Of a stretch of DNA of 12,724 bases, positions 1-7,635 are shown piece after piece. This stretch comes from Candidatus Solibacter sp. Its GTDB lineage: Bacteria; Acidobacteriota; Terriglobia; Bryobacterales; Bryobacteraceae. Below the pieces are notes generated by a model. It saw only the letters and a program-made list of their open reading frames with translations, ran no database searches and was not told the origin of the DNA. Where the stretch lies: contig JADGNT010000054.1 of the NCBI GenBank assembly GCA_017883345.1, positions 1 through 12,724 of the forward strand. The letters are read 5' to 3'. How positions within the stretch are numbered: position 1 is the first letter of the stretch; every line of letters begins with the position of its first letter. A program made the translations under genes and the position numbers.

Positions 1-195
1 GAGAGCCGCCAAAACGCGATCGCAGCCCGGTGTTTTTTCGCCGGGAAGAGCCGGCGGAAAGGCCAGTTCGGGTGTAGCCGGCAGCATCGCGGATTTTGGC
101 GCGGCCGCGACCCGCGCGCAGGAAACGGTTTGAAAGACGGCCGCGGCCAAAACGGAGAACAGCATCACCCGCCGATATAAGAAGGATGTTCGCAT
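1..195 (-). CDS. Secreted or lipoprotein of unknown function, 5' end only
   Basis: An open frame on the minus strand starts with ATG at 195 and stays open for 65 codons to the left edge, so only the N-terminus is visible. The first 33 residues are a clear export signal: a basic start (MRTSFLYRR), a hydrophobic core (VMLFSVLAAAVF), then TVSC and RVAAAP. TVSC at residues 25-28 is an imperfect lipobox with Thr at -3; signal peptidase I cleavage after an Ala in VAAAP is the alternative. The mature start is Pro/Ala/Leu-rich and holds another Cys (PGC). An AAGG lies 9 bases before the ATG, a fair ribosome binding site. The family cannot be recognised from this much. It reads away from the plus-strand remnant at 432, so the space between them would hold its promoter. 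Existence of the gene is well supported; function is unknown. Confidence 0.7.
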   Translation of the reverse strand, partial: MRTSFLYRRVMLFSVLAAAVFQTVSCARVAAAPKSAMLPATPELAFPPALPGEKTPGCDRVLAAL

Positions 196-431
196 AGAGT
201 TTGACCTTAAAGTTAACATGACGTCAGGACGGGGGAAAAAGACTAGGGGAAAATGCGATCGCGGTCGGTAGCAGCGGGCAGGCGGAAGCCCCAAGCCGGC
301 GGGCACACGCACACGGTCGGTTTCATGAGTCGGCATGCCATAGTGTTGAAATAATCTGCCATGACGACTACCCGGTGAGTATGCCCGTGCAATTCGCGCA
401 ACGCACCAGTTTGCGATTGGATTAGCTGACT

Positions 432-875
432 TTGGATTATCGTTCCATCAAGCTCCCGGCGGCGCTGGTTTCGGCTTCTCTGCTTTTCCTGGTGGCATGG
501 GCATTTGCGGTGCCGATTTTTGAGGCGCCGGACGAGCCACATCACTGGATGAATGCGCGATACATCCACGATCGCTGGTGGCTGCCTCCATTCAACAAGT
601 GGTTTGCGGAGGGCGGCCAGGCCCCGCTGTACTAGCTCCTGGTGGCGCCGTTTGCGGTGAAATCGGACTTCCCGCACGACGTGCGGGAAGTGAACCCGTA
701 GGGGAGTATCGAATATTCTTGCCCGCCGCGTTTTTATTAAAACTGCACAAAGGACTTAGCCGGATTCGGGCCTATCCGAACGGTACGGCTGCTGACCGTA
801 CGGTTTTCGGCTCTAGCGGTCTGGTTCGCCTTTCTGGCGGCGGAGGTGACGGGGAGTATCTGGAGCGCGCGTAAC
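432..875 (+). pseudogene. Remnant of a multispan membrane glycosyltransferase (GT39/DUF2142-like)
   Basis: The first 67 codons (TTG or internal start) encode a hydrophobic helix (LVSASLLFLVAWAFAVP) followed by IFEAPDEPHHW. The P-x-x-x-PDEP-x-H segment after the first helix is typical of the N-terminus of DUF2142 and PMT/GT39-type polyprenyl-phosphate sugar transferases. The frame then hits TAG at 633, but the same frame continues sensibly: APLY-stop-LLVAPFAVKSDF fits the family's usual APLYYLL, so TAG probably replaced a Tyr codon. More in-frame stops follow at 699 (TAG) and 738 (TAA). At 783-848 the same frame reads VRLLTVRFSALAVWFAFLAA, which resembles the second membrane helix of such enzymes (RLLSVLLGALTV type). 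The usual stretch between these blocks is shorter than expected, so a deletion is likely. Intact members have roughly 400-600 residues; nothing beyond about 875 is recognisable. Family assignment is from memory of motifs, without a search. Confidence 0.65.
667..691. repeat. Perfect 11-bp inverted repeat, 3-base loop
   Basis: Positions 667-677 and 681-691 are exact reverse complements (arm acttcccgcac, loop gac). The hairpin lies inside the glycosyltransferase remnant, just before its second in-frame stop, and no T-tract follows on either strand, so it is not a standard terminator. It may be chance in GC-rich coding sequence or a small insertion scar. Confidence 0.6.
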
Positions 876-911
876 CAAGTTCCGGTGGGACGCGCCCATC
901 GACTGACAACT

Positions 912-1046
912 CAGATTGGCGGGAAATACCATATGACGGGTCAGGGCGTCATTTCCAAGGACGGCAAGACGCGGACGTAGACTTCCAAAGGCGCCGACGC
1001 CGTAGGCAAGCCTATGACCCAAACATTGGTTTACGACAAGCAGTAG
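912..1046 (+). pseudogene. 3' remnant of a small acidobacterial secreted-type protein
   Basis: The frame reads IGGKYHMTGQG, then SKDGKTRT, TAG at 978, TSKGADAVGKP, MTQTLVYDKQ and a final TAG at 1044. A GKTRTVT-x-KGTDA-x-GK...VYDKQ ending is one I associate with a family of ~120-150-residue exported proteins found repeatedly in Solibacter-type Acidobacteria (function unknown; lipocalin-like or 'calycin-like' guesses only). Here only the last ~45 codons remain, with the stop at 978 replacing a residue in the middle of the conserved tail. There is no N-terminus or signal peptide upstream: the frame merges directly into the glycosyltransferase remnant, so the junction of two decayed genes lies somewhere between 875 and 912. 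The family match is by recall and is not verified. Confidence 0.5.
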
Positions 1047-1132
1047 CGAACGGTGGTGGGGCGTTCCAGATAGCGGGATGCCCAAGCCAGCGGCGTCCGT
1101 ACGCCGGAATGGCGGACTACTTCGCCTCCCGG

Positions 1133-1648
1133 CTACTGAACCGGTGCTTCCGGCAGGGTCTTCGTCTTCGGAGAGGCTGGCTTCTTCGTCACTCGAACCG
1201 CTTTCGCCACCCTCACCGGAGCCTTTACCGCCGCTTTTTTTGCGACGGGCTTTTTGGTTGCGACTTTCTTCGCCACGGCTGGTCCCGGCTTCTCAGTTTC
1301 CATCTTTTTCGCCGCCCAACGTTTCTTGAGCGCAGCAACGATTGCCGCCTTACCAGCGACACTCAGCTTGCGCTTCGGTTTTGCCGTGACTGTTTCGGAT
1401 GGTGACTCCCATTGACGCTTGGAATCAGCCCACCGTTTCCGTTGTGCGTCACCGATGCGCTTCCGGGCGGCTGCACTCATCTTTCGCCGTTTGCCTTTTG
1501 GAACATCCGGCGTAGCGGTTGCCTCGCTGCGGCCACCGGGGAGCATGGCCCGGAGTTCAGCAATTTGAGAGTCGATACGGAGCTTTTGTTGTTCAAAACC
1601 TCCGATGGCGGCGTTGATGATTTCGGGAGTGAGTTTGTGCGTGGGCAT
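1133..1648 (-). CDS. Lys/Ala-rich histone H1-like protein with duplicated KRWA motif
   Basis: This 171-residue protein starts at ATG 1648; an in-frame GTG at 1672 would add eight residues, but neither start has a strong ribosome binding site, and the MPTHKLTPEII start is chosen because homologous-looking proteins begin this way. Residues 6-36 form an amphipathic, probably coiled-coil segment (EIINAAIGGFEQQKLRIDSQIAELRAML). Two copies of an 18-residue motif follow at 57-74 (MSAAARKRIGDAQRKRWA) and 95-112 (LSVAGKAAIVAALKKRWA). The tail from about 113 is Lys/Ala/Pro/Val-rich with AKK, KKPVAKKAA and KAPVRVAKA runs, like eukaryotic H1 C-termini and bacterial Hc1/HctB-like proteins. The likely role is non-specific DNA or RNA binding in the nucleoid, inferred from composition only. 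The first motif also resembles the short basic helices (NUMOD3-like) of homing endonucleases. It is a single gene, with decayed genes upstream of its 3' end. Confidence 0.75.
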   Translation of the reverse strand: MPTHKLTPEIINAAIGGFEQQKLRIDSQIAELRAMLPGGRSEATATPDVPKGKRRKMSAAARKRIGDAQRKRWADSKRQWESPSETVTAKPKRKLSVAGKAAIVAALKKRWAAKKMETEKPGPAVAKKVATKKPVAKKAAVKAPVRVAKAVRVTKKPASPKTKTLPEAPVQ

Positions 1649-2073
1649 CAAGATTAGTATGCCATTTTTCACGGGTAGTATTTCAACCCCGCCCCTCAGT
1701 GATCGGCCAGCGGTTGGACCGCTACCGCTATTGCCGCTGCTCCCCGGTTGGCATCGGTATGAGGCGGCGGTGTTTCTTTCCAGAAGTATGGCGCAAACGC
1801 GCTCGTTCGCATGGGCGGCTTCGGCCCGAAGGCGGCGGACTAAGTAATGGTAACCGCCGGCTGGACGCTACGCCCGTTCGGCACCAGCGGCGCGCATTTG
1901 AGATTACCGCGCCGCTGAGCTTCTTGCAGCGCGGGGTTGGGTCTTAAAAGCCCAGCCCCTTTACGTTTTCACGCGGTGCAGGTTGGCCGCCACCGCGGCC
2001 GCGGACGACGTGCTATCGGCCGAACAGGTCACCAGTCCTGCATGAACTCCTCCTGTAAGCGAGCCCTATGGCG
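1649..2073. other. Gene-free stretch with no recognisable content except a hairpin
   Basis: About 425 bases lie between the 3' end of zwf and the start of the histone-like gene (both on the minus strand). Short open frames occur on both strands, but none has a ribosome binding site, a recognisable motif or plausible composition. It should hold the promoter of the histone-like gene and the terminator of the glgP-gnd-zwf operon. The only structure seen is the hairpin at 1933-1959. Confidence 0.6.
1933..1969 (+). terminator. GC-rich hairpin followed by T-rich tract
   Basis: Arms 1933-1941 (ggggttggg) and 1951-1959 (cccagcccc) pair over nine positions with one G-U pair, and the plus-strand reading is followed by TTTACGTTTT. 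This resembles an intrinsic terminator for plus-strand transcription, although no intact plus-strand gene is present. On the minus strand the hairpin lies about 115 bases past the zwf stop, but no T-tract follows in that direction, so a role in ending the operon is possible but weak. Confidence 0.35.
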
Positions 2074-3603
2074 TCAGTTGTCTCCTTTGCGGCCTCCGGC
2101 TAATTCCACGGGGGCCGGCCAACTGTGCCCCTGGTGAATCAGGAGACCTTGCGTGGTGTCCGGCCCCCAAGTGCCGCCGGCGTAATTCGGAAAATCGTTG
2201 GGAGGGCTGGCTTTCCACGCATCCAGCACCGGCATCAATAGCCGCCACGCTGCCTCCACCTGGTCGGCGCGCATGAACAACGTGGCATCGTTGTCGATCA
2301 CGTCCGAGAGCAACGTCACATAGGCCTCCGGCGATGGTGTGTCGAAGCTTTCGCGATAGTTAAACCGCATGTCCACCGGCTGCAACACCATCTTCGGTCC
2401 AGGGTGTTTTGCCTGAAAGCGCAGCACGATGCCTTCGTCGGGCTGGATCGACATGACCAGGCGCGACGGTTGCCAGTCAAGGGTCGCCTCGGTTGGGAAC
2501 GACTGATGTGGAACCGCGCGAAACTGGATGGCGATTTCCGAAACCTGACGGGGAAGGCGTTTGCCGGTGCGAAGATAGAAGGGCACATCCTGCCAGCGCC
2601 AGTTATCCACGAATAGCCGCAGCGCCGCAAACGTCTCCGTCTGGGAATCGGGCGGTACGCCGTCTTCTTCGCGATAGGCGCGCACTTTCTTGCCCCCGAT
2701 CCAACCCTTGCCGTACTGCCCGCGAACCGTGGAGTGATGCACTGCGTCATACGCAATGGGCCGAACCGCGTGCAGCACATCCACTTTCTTGTTACGGATC
2801 TCGTCGGCATCGAAGGAGACCATGGGTTCCATGGCCACCAGACAGAGCAGTTGCAGAATGTGATTCTGCACCATATCGCGCAGTGCACCGGCCCCATCGT
2901 AATAGCCGCCGCGATGTTCCACGCCCACCTCTTCGGCGACCGTGATGGTCACGTAGTCCACATAGCGCCGGTTCCAGATCGGCTCGAACAGCGGATTGGC
3001 AAAACGGAACGCCAGAATGTTTTGCACCGTCTCTTTGCCCAGGTAATGGTCGATGCGGAAGATTTGGGATTCTTGAAAGCCGCTAGCCAGTGTGCGGTTC
3101 AGCGCCAGCGCCGACTCCAGGTCATACCCTATAGGTTTCTCGATGACGATTCGCGACCGTTCCGGGTCGGCTGCCAGGCCGGCGTAGTTTAGGAAGGACG
3201 GGATTTCGCCAAACAAGGACGGCGGCGTGGCCATGTAGAAAATGCGTTGGGCTTTTGAACCCCACTCCTTTTCCAGGTTCGCGCACTGGTCGCTAAGTTC
3301 CTTGTAGGTCGCGTTGTTCTTGAAGTCGCCCTGTAAGTAGCGGATATGCGGGCAGAATTCGTTCCACTCCTTGACCGGGGCTTTCCCGCTGCGGGCAAAC
3401 TTCCTGACGCCCTCATGCAGACGCTTGCGAAGGGCGTCCACGCTGAGTTCGACTCGGTCCACCGCGATAATCGAAAAATGTATCGGAATGCTATGGCTCT
3501 GGGAAAGGTCAAACAGGGCCGGCATCAACTTCCGCCAGGTCAGATCGCCGGCTCCGCCGAAGATGACGAATATGTTTGGCGCAAGCTGATCGTTGGTCTT
3601 CAT
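2074..3603 (-). CDS. zwf: Glucose-6-phosphate 1-dehydrogenase
   Basis: Cytoplasmic enzyme oxidising glucose-6-phosphate to 6-phosphogluconolactone with NADP+ or NAD+, the entry step of the oxidative pentose phosphate pathway. The protein has 509 residues, normal for the family. Seen in order: the N-terminal dinucleotide-binding loop FGGAGDLTWRKL (about 15-26, a variant of the usual GASGDLA-KRKL), EKPIGYD (155-161), the active-site signature RIDHYLGKE (183-191) with its catalytic His, and RDMVQNH with the second conserved His at about 249. The start is ATG 3603, five bases after the gnd stop, with AGGTTGAG as ribosome binding site inside the gnd end; a TTG at 3612 overlapping the gnd stop is a less likely start. 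It is the last gene of the glgP-gnd-zwf operon, probably translationally coupled to gnd. No phosphogluconolactonase gene is adjacent. Confidence 0.97.
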   Translation of the reverse strand: MKTNDQLAPNIFVIFGGAGDLTWRKLMPALFDLSQSHSIPIHFSIIAVDRVELSVDALRKRLHEGVRKFARSGKAPVKEWNEFCPHIRYLQGDFKNNATYKELSDQCANLEKEWGSKAQRIFYMATPPSLFGEIPSFLNYAGLAADPERSRIVIEKPIGYDLESALALNRTLASGFQESQIFRIDHYLGKETVQNILAFRFANPLFEPIWNRRYVDYVTITVAEEVGVEHRGGYYDGAGALRDMVQNHILQLLCLVAMEPMVSFDADEIRNKKVDVLHAVRPIAYDAVHHSTVRGQYGKGWIGGKKVRAYREEDGVPPDSQTETFAALRLFVDNWRWQDVPFYLRTGKRLPRQVSEIAIQFRAVPHQSFPTEATLDWQPSRLVMSIQPDEGIVLRFQAKHPGPKMVLQPVDMRFNYRESFDTPSPEAYVTLLSDVIDNDATLFMRADQVEAAWRLLMPVLDAWKASPPNDFPNYAGGTWGPDTTQGLLIHQGHSWPAPVELAGGRKGDN

Positions 3604-3608
3604 AACTC

Positions 3609-5024
3609 TCAACCTTTCGTCCAGTCGGTGTGAAACGTGCCTTTGACGTCGATGCGCTCGTAGCTGTGCGCGCCGAAGTAGTCGCGCTGGGCCTGTATCA
3701 GGTTGGCGGGCAGCCAGGCGCTACGGTAGCCGTCAAGGTAGGCGAGCGCCGTCATGAAGCACGGTGCCGGCAAACCCAGCTCGATTGCCGCGCAGACGAC
3801 GCGGCGCAAGTCCTCCTGGTGGGCGATTACTTTTATCGACAACTCCGGGGCCAGGAGCAGATTCGGCAGGCCGGGCTGGTTGCGATATGCCATCCGGACG
3901 TCGTCCAGCAAAGCCGCGCGGATGATGCACCCGCCCCGCCAGATTCGCGCCACGGTCTCGAGATCCAGGCGATACTCATACTTGTCCGACGCTGCCGCCA
4001 GGACTGCCATGCCCTGTGCGTAGACGACGATCATCGCGGCATGGAGCGCGTGGCCGATCTTGTCGAGGAAGGTTTGGCGGTCGCCGGCAAACGGCGCGAT
4101 GGGCCGATTGAAGATCTCGCCGGCCGTCTCGCGCTGCTTTTCAAACACGGACAAATCCCGCATCGCGACCGCGAGGTCGATCGTGGGGATGGGCACTTGC
4201 AGTTCCATCGCGCTTTGCGAGGTCCACATGCCGGTGCCTTTCTGTTTGGCCACATCCAGGATCTCATCGATCAACCGCTTGCCGGAGCTTTCGTCGACCT
4301 TGCCAAAGATGCGAGCGGTGATCTCGACCAGGTAGCCGTTGAGCTCCCCTTGATTCCACGTGTCGTACACTTCGCGCAGTTCGTCGTCGCTCAAGCCGAG
4401 ACCGCGTTTCATCAGGTCGTAAGTCTCGGCCAGGAGTTGCATCACCGCGTACTCGATGCCGTTGTGGACCATCTTGACGAAATGCCCGGCCGATCCAGGG
4501 CCGAGGTAAGCTACGCACGCGTCTCCGTTGACCTTGGCAGCGACGGCCTCGAGCAGCGGGCGGACCCGCTGGTACGCCTCTTCAGGTCCCCCGGGCATGA
4601 TGCTCGGGCCGTGGCGCGCACCTTCCTCGCCGCCAGACACGCCCACGCCGAGGAATTGAATGCCCTTCCCGGTCAGGTTACGGGCACGCAGGTTTGTATC
4701 TTTGAAGTAGGAATTGCCGGCGTCGATGATGAGGTCGCCGTTTTCGAGGTGTGGTAACAGATCGGCGATCACGGAATCCACGGGCGGGCCGGCGGGCACC
4801 AGCATCATGATCGCGCGCGGCCGACGGATCAGACCGATGAAATCCTTGATGTTGGCCGCGCTGTGTATGTCGTGTTCCGCGGATTCCTTCTGGAGCGCTT
4901 CGACCTTCCCGGGGTCTTTGTCATAGCCCGCCACCGGGAAGCCGTGGTCAGCCATGTTTAGTAACATGTTGCGCCCCATCACGCCCAAGCCGATCATGCC
5001 GATTTCATGGCGCTCAGTTTCCAT
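3609..5024 (-). CDS. gnd: 6-phosphogluconate dehydrogenase, decarboxylating
   Basis: Cytoplasmic enzyme converting 6-phosphogluconate to ribulose-5-phosphate and CO2 with production of NAD(P)H. The protein has 471 residues, the usual long (dimeric) form. Seen: Rossmann motif GLGVMG (12-17), substrate-binding SGG (130-132) in GVSGGEEGARHGPS, catalytic Lys184 and Glu191 in KMVHNGIEY, the signature KGTGMW (262-267), and the C-terminal Arg447 and His453 (RDYFGAH) that in this family reach the substrate of the partner subunit. All catalytic positions are intact. ATG 5024 is preceded by GGAG at a normal distance (GGAGAACTGGT). It lies 24 bases after the glgP stop and 5 bases before zwf, so it is the middle gene of one operon. 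The residue after the Rossmann beta-2 strand (YDKDPGKV) has no obvious NADP-specific NR-T signature, so cofactor preference is uncertain. Confidence 0.97.
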   Translation of the reverse strand: METERHEIGMIGLGVMGRNMLLNMADHGFPVAGYDKDPGKVEALQKESAEHDIHSAANIKDFIGLIRRPRAIMMLVPAGPPVDSVIADLLPHLENGDLIIDAGNSYFKDTNLRARNLTGKGIQFLGVGVSGGEEGARHGPSIMPGGPEEAYQRVRPLLEAVAAKVNGDACVAYLGPGSAGHFVKMVHNGIEYAVMQLLAETYDLMKRGLGLSDDELREVYDTWNQGELNGYLVEITARIFGKVDESSGKRLIDEILDVAKQKGTGMWTSQSAMELQVPIPTIDLAVAMRDLSVFEKQRETAGEIFNRPIAPFAGDRQTFLDKIGHALHAAMIVVYAQGMAVLAAASDKYEYRLDLETVARIWRGGCIIRAALLDDVRMAYRNQPGLPNLLLAPELSIKVIAHQEDLRRVVCAAIELGLPAPCFMTALAYLDGYRSAWLPANLIQAQRDYFGAHSYERIDVKGTFHTDWTKG

Positions 5025-5048
5025 ACCAGTTCTCCATTCGAAGTCAAA

Positions 5049-7595
5049 TCATCGCTGCCACAGGATTCGCGCGGCTTCCAAGGGAATGGCAACGCCGGCA
5101 TGGTGCGGTATCACGCGCACCGTATAGTCTGCAGCCGGACGTATCGCGGGCACCCGTGCGCGATAAGCGTAGCCACTGCCAGCGCCCTCCAATTGGCGAA
5201 CGCGCTCCATCTTCTGGCGTACGGGACCGTCGCCGCTGGCGCCGTCGGCATAAAGCTCCACTCGCACCGCACTCGGGTCGAGATCGCCGAGATAGGCCTG
5301 TACCTCAACCACGTGCTGCTCCCCGTTGGTCTCGACCTTCATTTCACCGAAGCGCAGCGCGGGCCACTCCTTTTCCATGGCGTGCTGCCACTCGACCATT
5401 TGCCGGCCCACCGCGCCCTTTTCGGCAGCACGCTCACGGTAGGTCGACGCAGCGGGGAGGTACTGTTGCTCCGTGTATTCGCGCACCGTGCGGTCCGCGG
5501 AAAAGCGCGGTGTCAAACTCGCCATGCTTTTTCGCATCCGCGTCACCCAAGCCGTAGGGATACCCTGCCCGTCGCGGGCATAAAACTCGGGAATCACTTC
5601 CCGTTCGAGCAGGTCGTAGAGCGCGTCGGCTTCGGCAGCGTCCCAGGCCGGATCGTCGCCATGTTCCTGGCCGTCCCCCAGCGCCCACCCGACTTCAGAC
5701 GTGTAGGCCTCCGCCCACCAGCCGTCCAGTTCCGACAGATTGATGCCTCCATTGACGAGCACCTTCATGCCGCTGGTCCCGCTAGCTTCCCAGGGCCGGC
5801 GCGGCGTGTTGATCCAAACGTCCACGCCTTGCACCAGGTGCTCGCTCAAGAGCATGTCGTAGTCACTGAGGAATATCGCGTGGGGACGCGCCTCGGGCCG
5901 CCGGATGAAATGCATCCAGTCCCGAATCAGGGCCTGCCCTGCCTCGTCCGCCGGATGCGCCTTGCCGGCGATGATGAGTTGTACCGGACGCTGAGAATCG
6001 GTCAAAAGACGAAGCAGGCGTGGCGGGTCATGCAGCAACAGGTTCGGTCTCTTGTACGTGGCGAAGCGGCGCGCAAAGCCCAGCGTGAGTGTGTTGGGAT
6101 CAAAGAGATGCTTGGCGGCTTCGACATCCTCGGGCGGCGCGCCTCCAGCCGCCAGGTCCAGCGACAATCGTTGGCGAGCATACTCTACCAGCGACTTGCT
6201 GGCGGCGGTTCGAAATTGCCATAGCCTGGCATCGGGGACCCTGCCAATATCCTGGTCCAGGGTCTCCGTGATCCCCAGCCAGCGGTCCTTTCCACAAGTT
6301 TCCGTCCAAAGATCGTCGGCGGGAGCCGAGTCCCAGGTGGGCATGTGGACCCCGTTGGTCACGTGTCCGATGGGGATCTCGTCCTCCGGCCAGTGTGGGA
6401 ACAGAGGCAGAAAGAGGTGCCGGCTCACCTTCCCGTGCAGGCGGCTCACCCCATTCGCCGCCCCGCACCCGCGGATCGCCAGATACGCCATATTGAAAGG
6501 CTCCGACGAGTCGGCCGGGTTCTGGCGGCCAAGAGCCAGCAGATCGTCGAGTGCAATGCCGAGCTTCTTTTCGGCGTACCCCCCAAGGTATTGCTCGATG
6601 AGGGCGGGAGCAAAACGGTCGAAACCGGCGGCCACCGCCGTGTGCGTGGTGAAGAGATTACCCGCTCGTGTGACCGCGAGAGCGACTTCGAAGGGCTGCC
6701 CTGTCTCGTCCATGAAGTTGCGGGCACGTTCCAGGACGGCGAACGCCGCGTGCCCTTCATTCAGATGACAAACCTCCGGCTGGACCCCGAGCGCGCGGAG
6801 CAGTCGCCATCCGCCGATCCCGAGGAGCAGTTCCTGCTTGAGGCGCAACTCCGGTCCGCCCCCATACAGCTCGCTGGTAATCCCCCGATGAGCGGGGAAG
6901 TTCGCCGCGTCATTGCTGTCCAGCAGGTAAAGCTTCACCCTGCCGACGTGGACCTGCCAGGCGCGCAGCCAGACCGAGTATCCGGGCAACGCGATCTCCA
7001 ACCGCAACCATTCCCCGTTTGGATGGCGCAGCGGTGTGATCGGCAACTGTCCCGGATCGTTATACGGGTAGAGGGCCTGCTGCTCTCCGTTCTTGTCGAT
7101 CACCTGGCGAAAGTAGCCCTGCTGGTAGAGCAGGCCCACTCCGACCACCGGCACACCCAGATCGCTGGCGGCTTTGAGTTGATCGCCGGCCACATTACCA
7201 AGTCCGCCCGAATAGATGGGAAGAGCTTCGCTCAACATAAATTCCATGCTGAAATACGCGGCGCAGATCAGTGGAGCTTGCGAATGATTCCGCTGAAACC
7301 ACGCGGGCGCTTGCGCCGCCTGCCGGCCGGCTTCGACCAGGCCATCTACGTTCTTGCGGAAAACGGGATTGGCCAACACGCGCTCGATCTGGTCCCGCGA
7401 GACCGTCTGCAGGACGACCCAGGGGTTATGCGTGATCTCCCACAGTTCGGGATCCAGCGTTCGCCATACTTCGTCGGTCGCATGATTCCACGACCAATGC
7501 ATATCCAAGGCAAGTTCTGCCAGGGAATCAAACCCTTCGATTTCCGTGGGCAAAAGGTTGTAGATTGGGTGGCTGGCTCGCGTTGGTTTGCTCAT
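5049..7595 (-). CDS. glgP: Alpha-glucan (glycogen/maltodextrin) phosphorylase, GT35
   Basis: Pyridoxal-phosphate enzyme that cleaves alpha-1,4-glucans with phosphate to release glucose-1-phosphate. The protein has 848 residues from ATG 7595, which has a strong site GGAAGGG six bases upstream; the frame is open 37 codons further, but that extension overlaps the pgm fragment and has no site. The N-terminal ~110 residues fit the DUF3417 domain found in this bacterial phosphorylase subgroup, which differs from the E. coli GlgP/MalP type. Seen: YFSMEFMLSEALPIYSGGLG (114-133), HLNEGHAAF (277-285), GHVTNGVH (410-417), and the phosphorylase signature EASGTSGMK (603-611), in which Lys611 binds PLP. 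The C-terminal ~100 residues (after about 740) look like an added beta domain. It is first of the intact genes of an operon with gnd and zwf, so released sugar phosphate is directed toward NADPH production. Substrate preference (glycogen or maltodextrin) cannot be read from sequence. Confidence 0.95.
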   Translation of the reverse strand: MSKPTRASHPIYNLLPTEIEGFDSLAELALDMHWSWNHATDEVWRTLDPELWEITHNPWVVLQTVSRDQIERVLANPVFRKNVDGLVEAGRQAAQAPAWFQRNHSQAPLICAAYFSMEFMLSEALPIYSGGLGNVAGDQLKAASDLGVPVVGVGLLYQQGYFRQVIDKNGEQQALYPYNDPGQLPITPLRHPNGEWLRLEIALPGYSVWLRAWQVHVGRVKLYLLDSNDAANFPAHRGITSELYGGGPELRLKQELLLGIGGWRLLRALGVQPEVCHLNEGHAAFAVLERARNFMDETGQPFEVALAVTRAGNLFTTHTAVAAGFDRFAPALIEQYLGGYAEKKLGIALDDLLALGRQNPADSSEPFNMAYLAIRGCGAANGVSRLHGKVSRHLFLPLFPHWPEDEIPIGHVTNGVHMPTWDSAPADDLWTETCGKDRWLGITETLDQDIGRVPDARLWQFRTAASKSLVEYARQRLSLDLAAGGAPPEDVEAAKHLFDPNTLTLGFARRFATYKRPNLLLHDPPRLLRLLTDSQRPVQLIIAGKAHPADEAGQALIRDWMHFIRRPEARPHAIFLSDYDMLLSEHLVQGVDVWINTPRRPWEASGTSGMKVLVNGGINLSELDGWWAEAYTSEVGWALGDGQEHGDDPAWDAAEADALYDLLEREVIPEFYARDGQGIPTAWVTRMRKSMASLTPRFSADRTVREYTEQQYLPAASTYRERAAEKGAVGRQMVEWQHAMEKEWPALRFGEMKVETNGEQHVVEVQAYLGDLDPSAVRVELYADGASGDGPVRQKMERVRQLEGAGSGYAYRARVPAIRPAADYTVRVIPHHAGVAIPLEAARILWQR

Positions 7596-7635
7596 GATTT
7601 CCCTTCCGAATTGGTCCCGGACTTGAGAGGGCTGT

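Noticed and set aside
219..226. TGACGTCA palindrome (and GTTAAC at 212-217) upstream of the first gene
   Set aside because: An 8-base palindrome alone is not enough to call an operator, and no second copy was seen nearby.
243..677. Minus-strand frame of 144 codons upstream of the glycosyltransferase remnant
   Set aside because: Composition is Arg/His-rich and it lies opposite the recognisable PDEP-containing frame; treated as a shadow.
633..740. Programmed stop readthrough or recoding in the glycosyltransferase frame
   Set aside because: Three different stops including TAA, and loss of recognisable sequence between them, fit decay better than recoding.
3630..4757. Long plus-strand open frame (375 codons) opposite gnd
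   Set aside because: It is antisense to a fully conserved gnd with intact catalytic residues; the long frame is a by-product of high GC codon usage.
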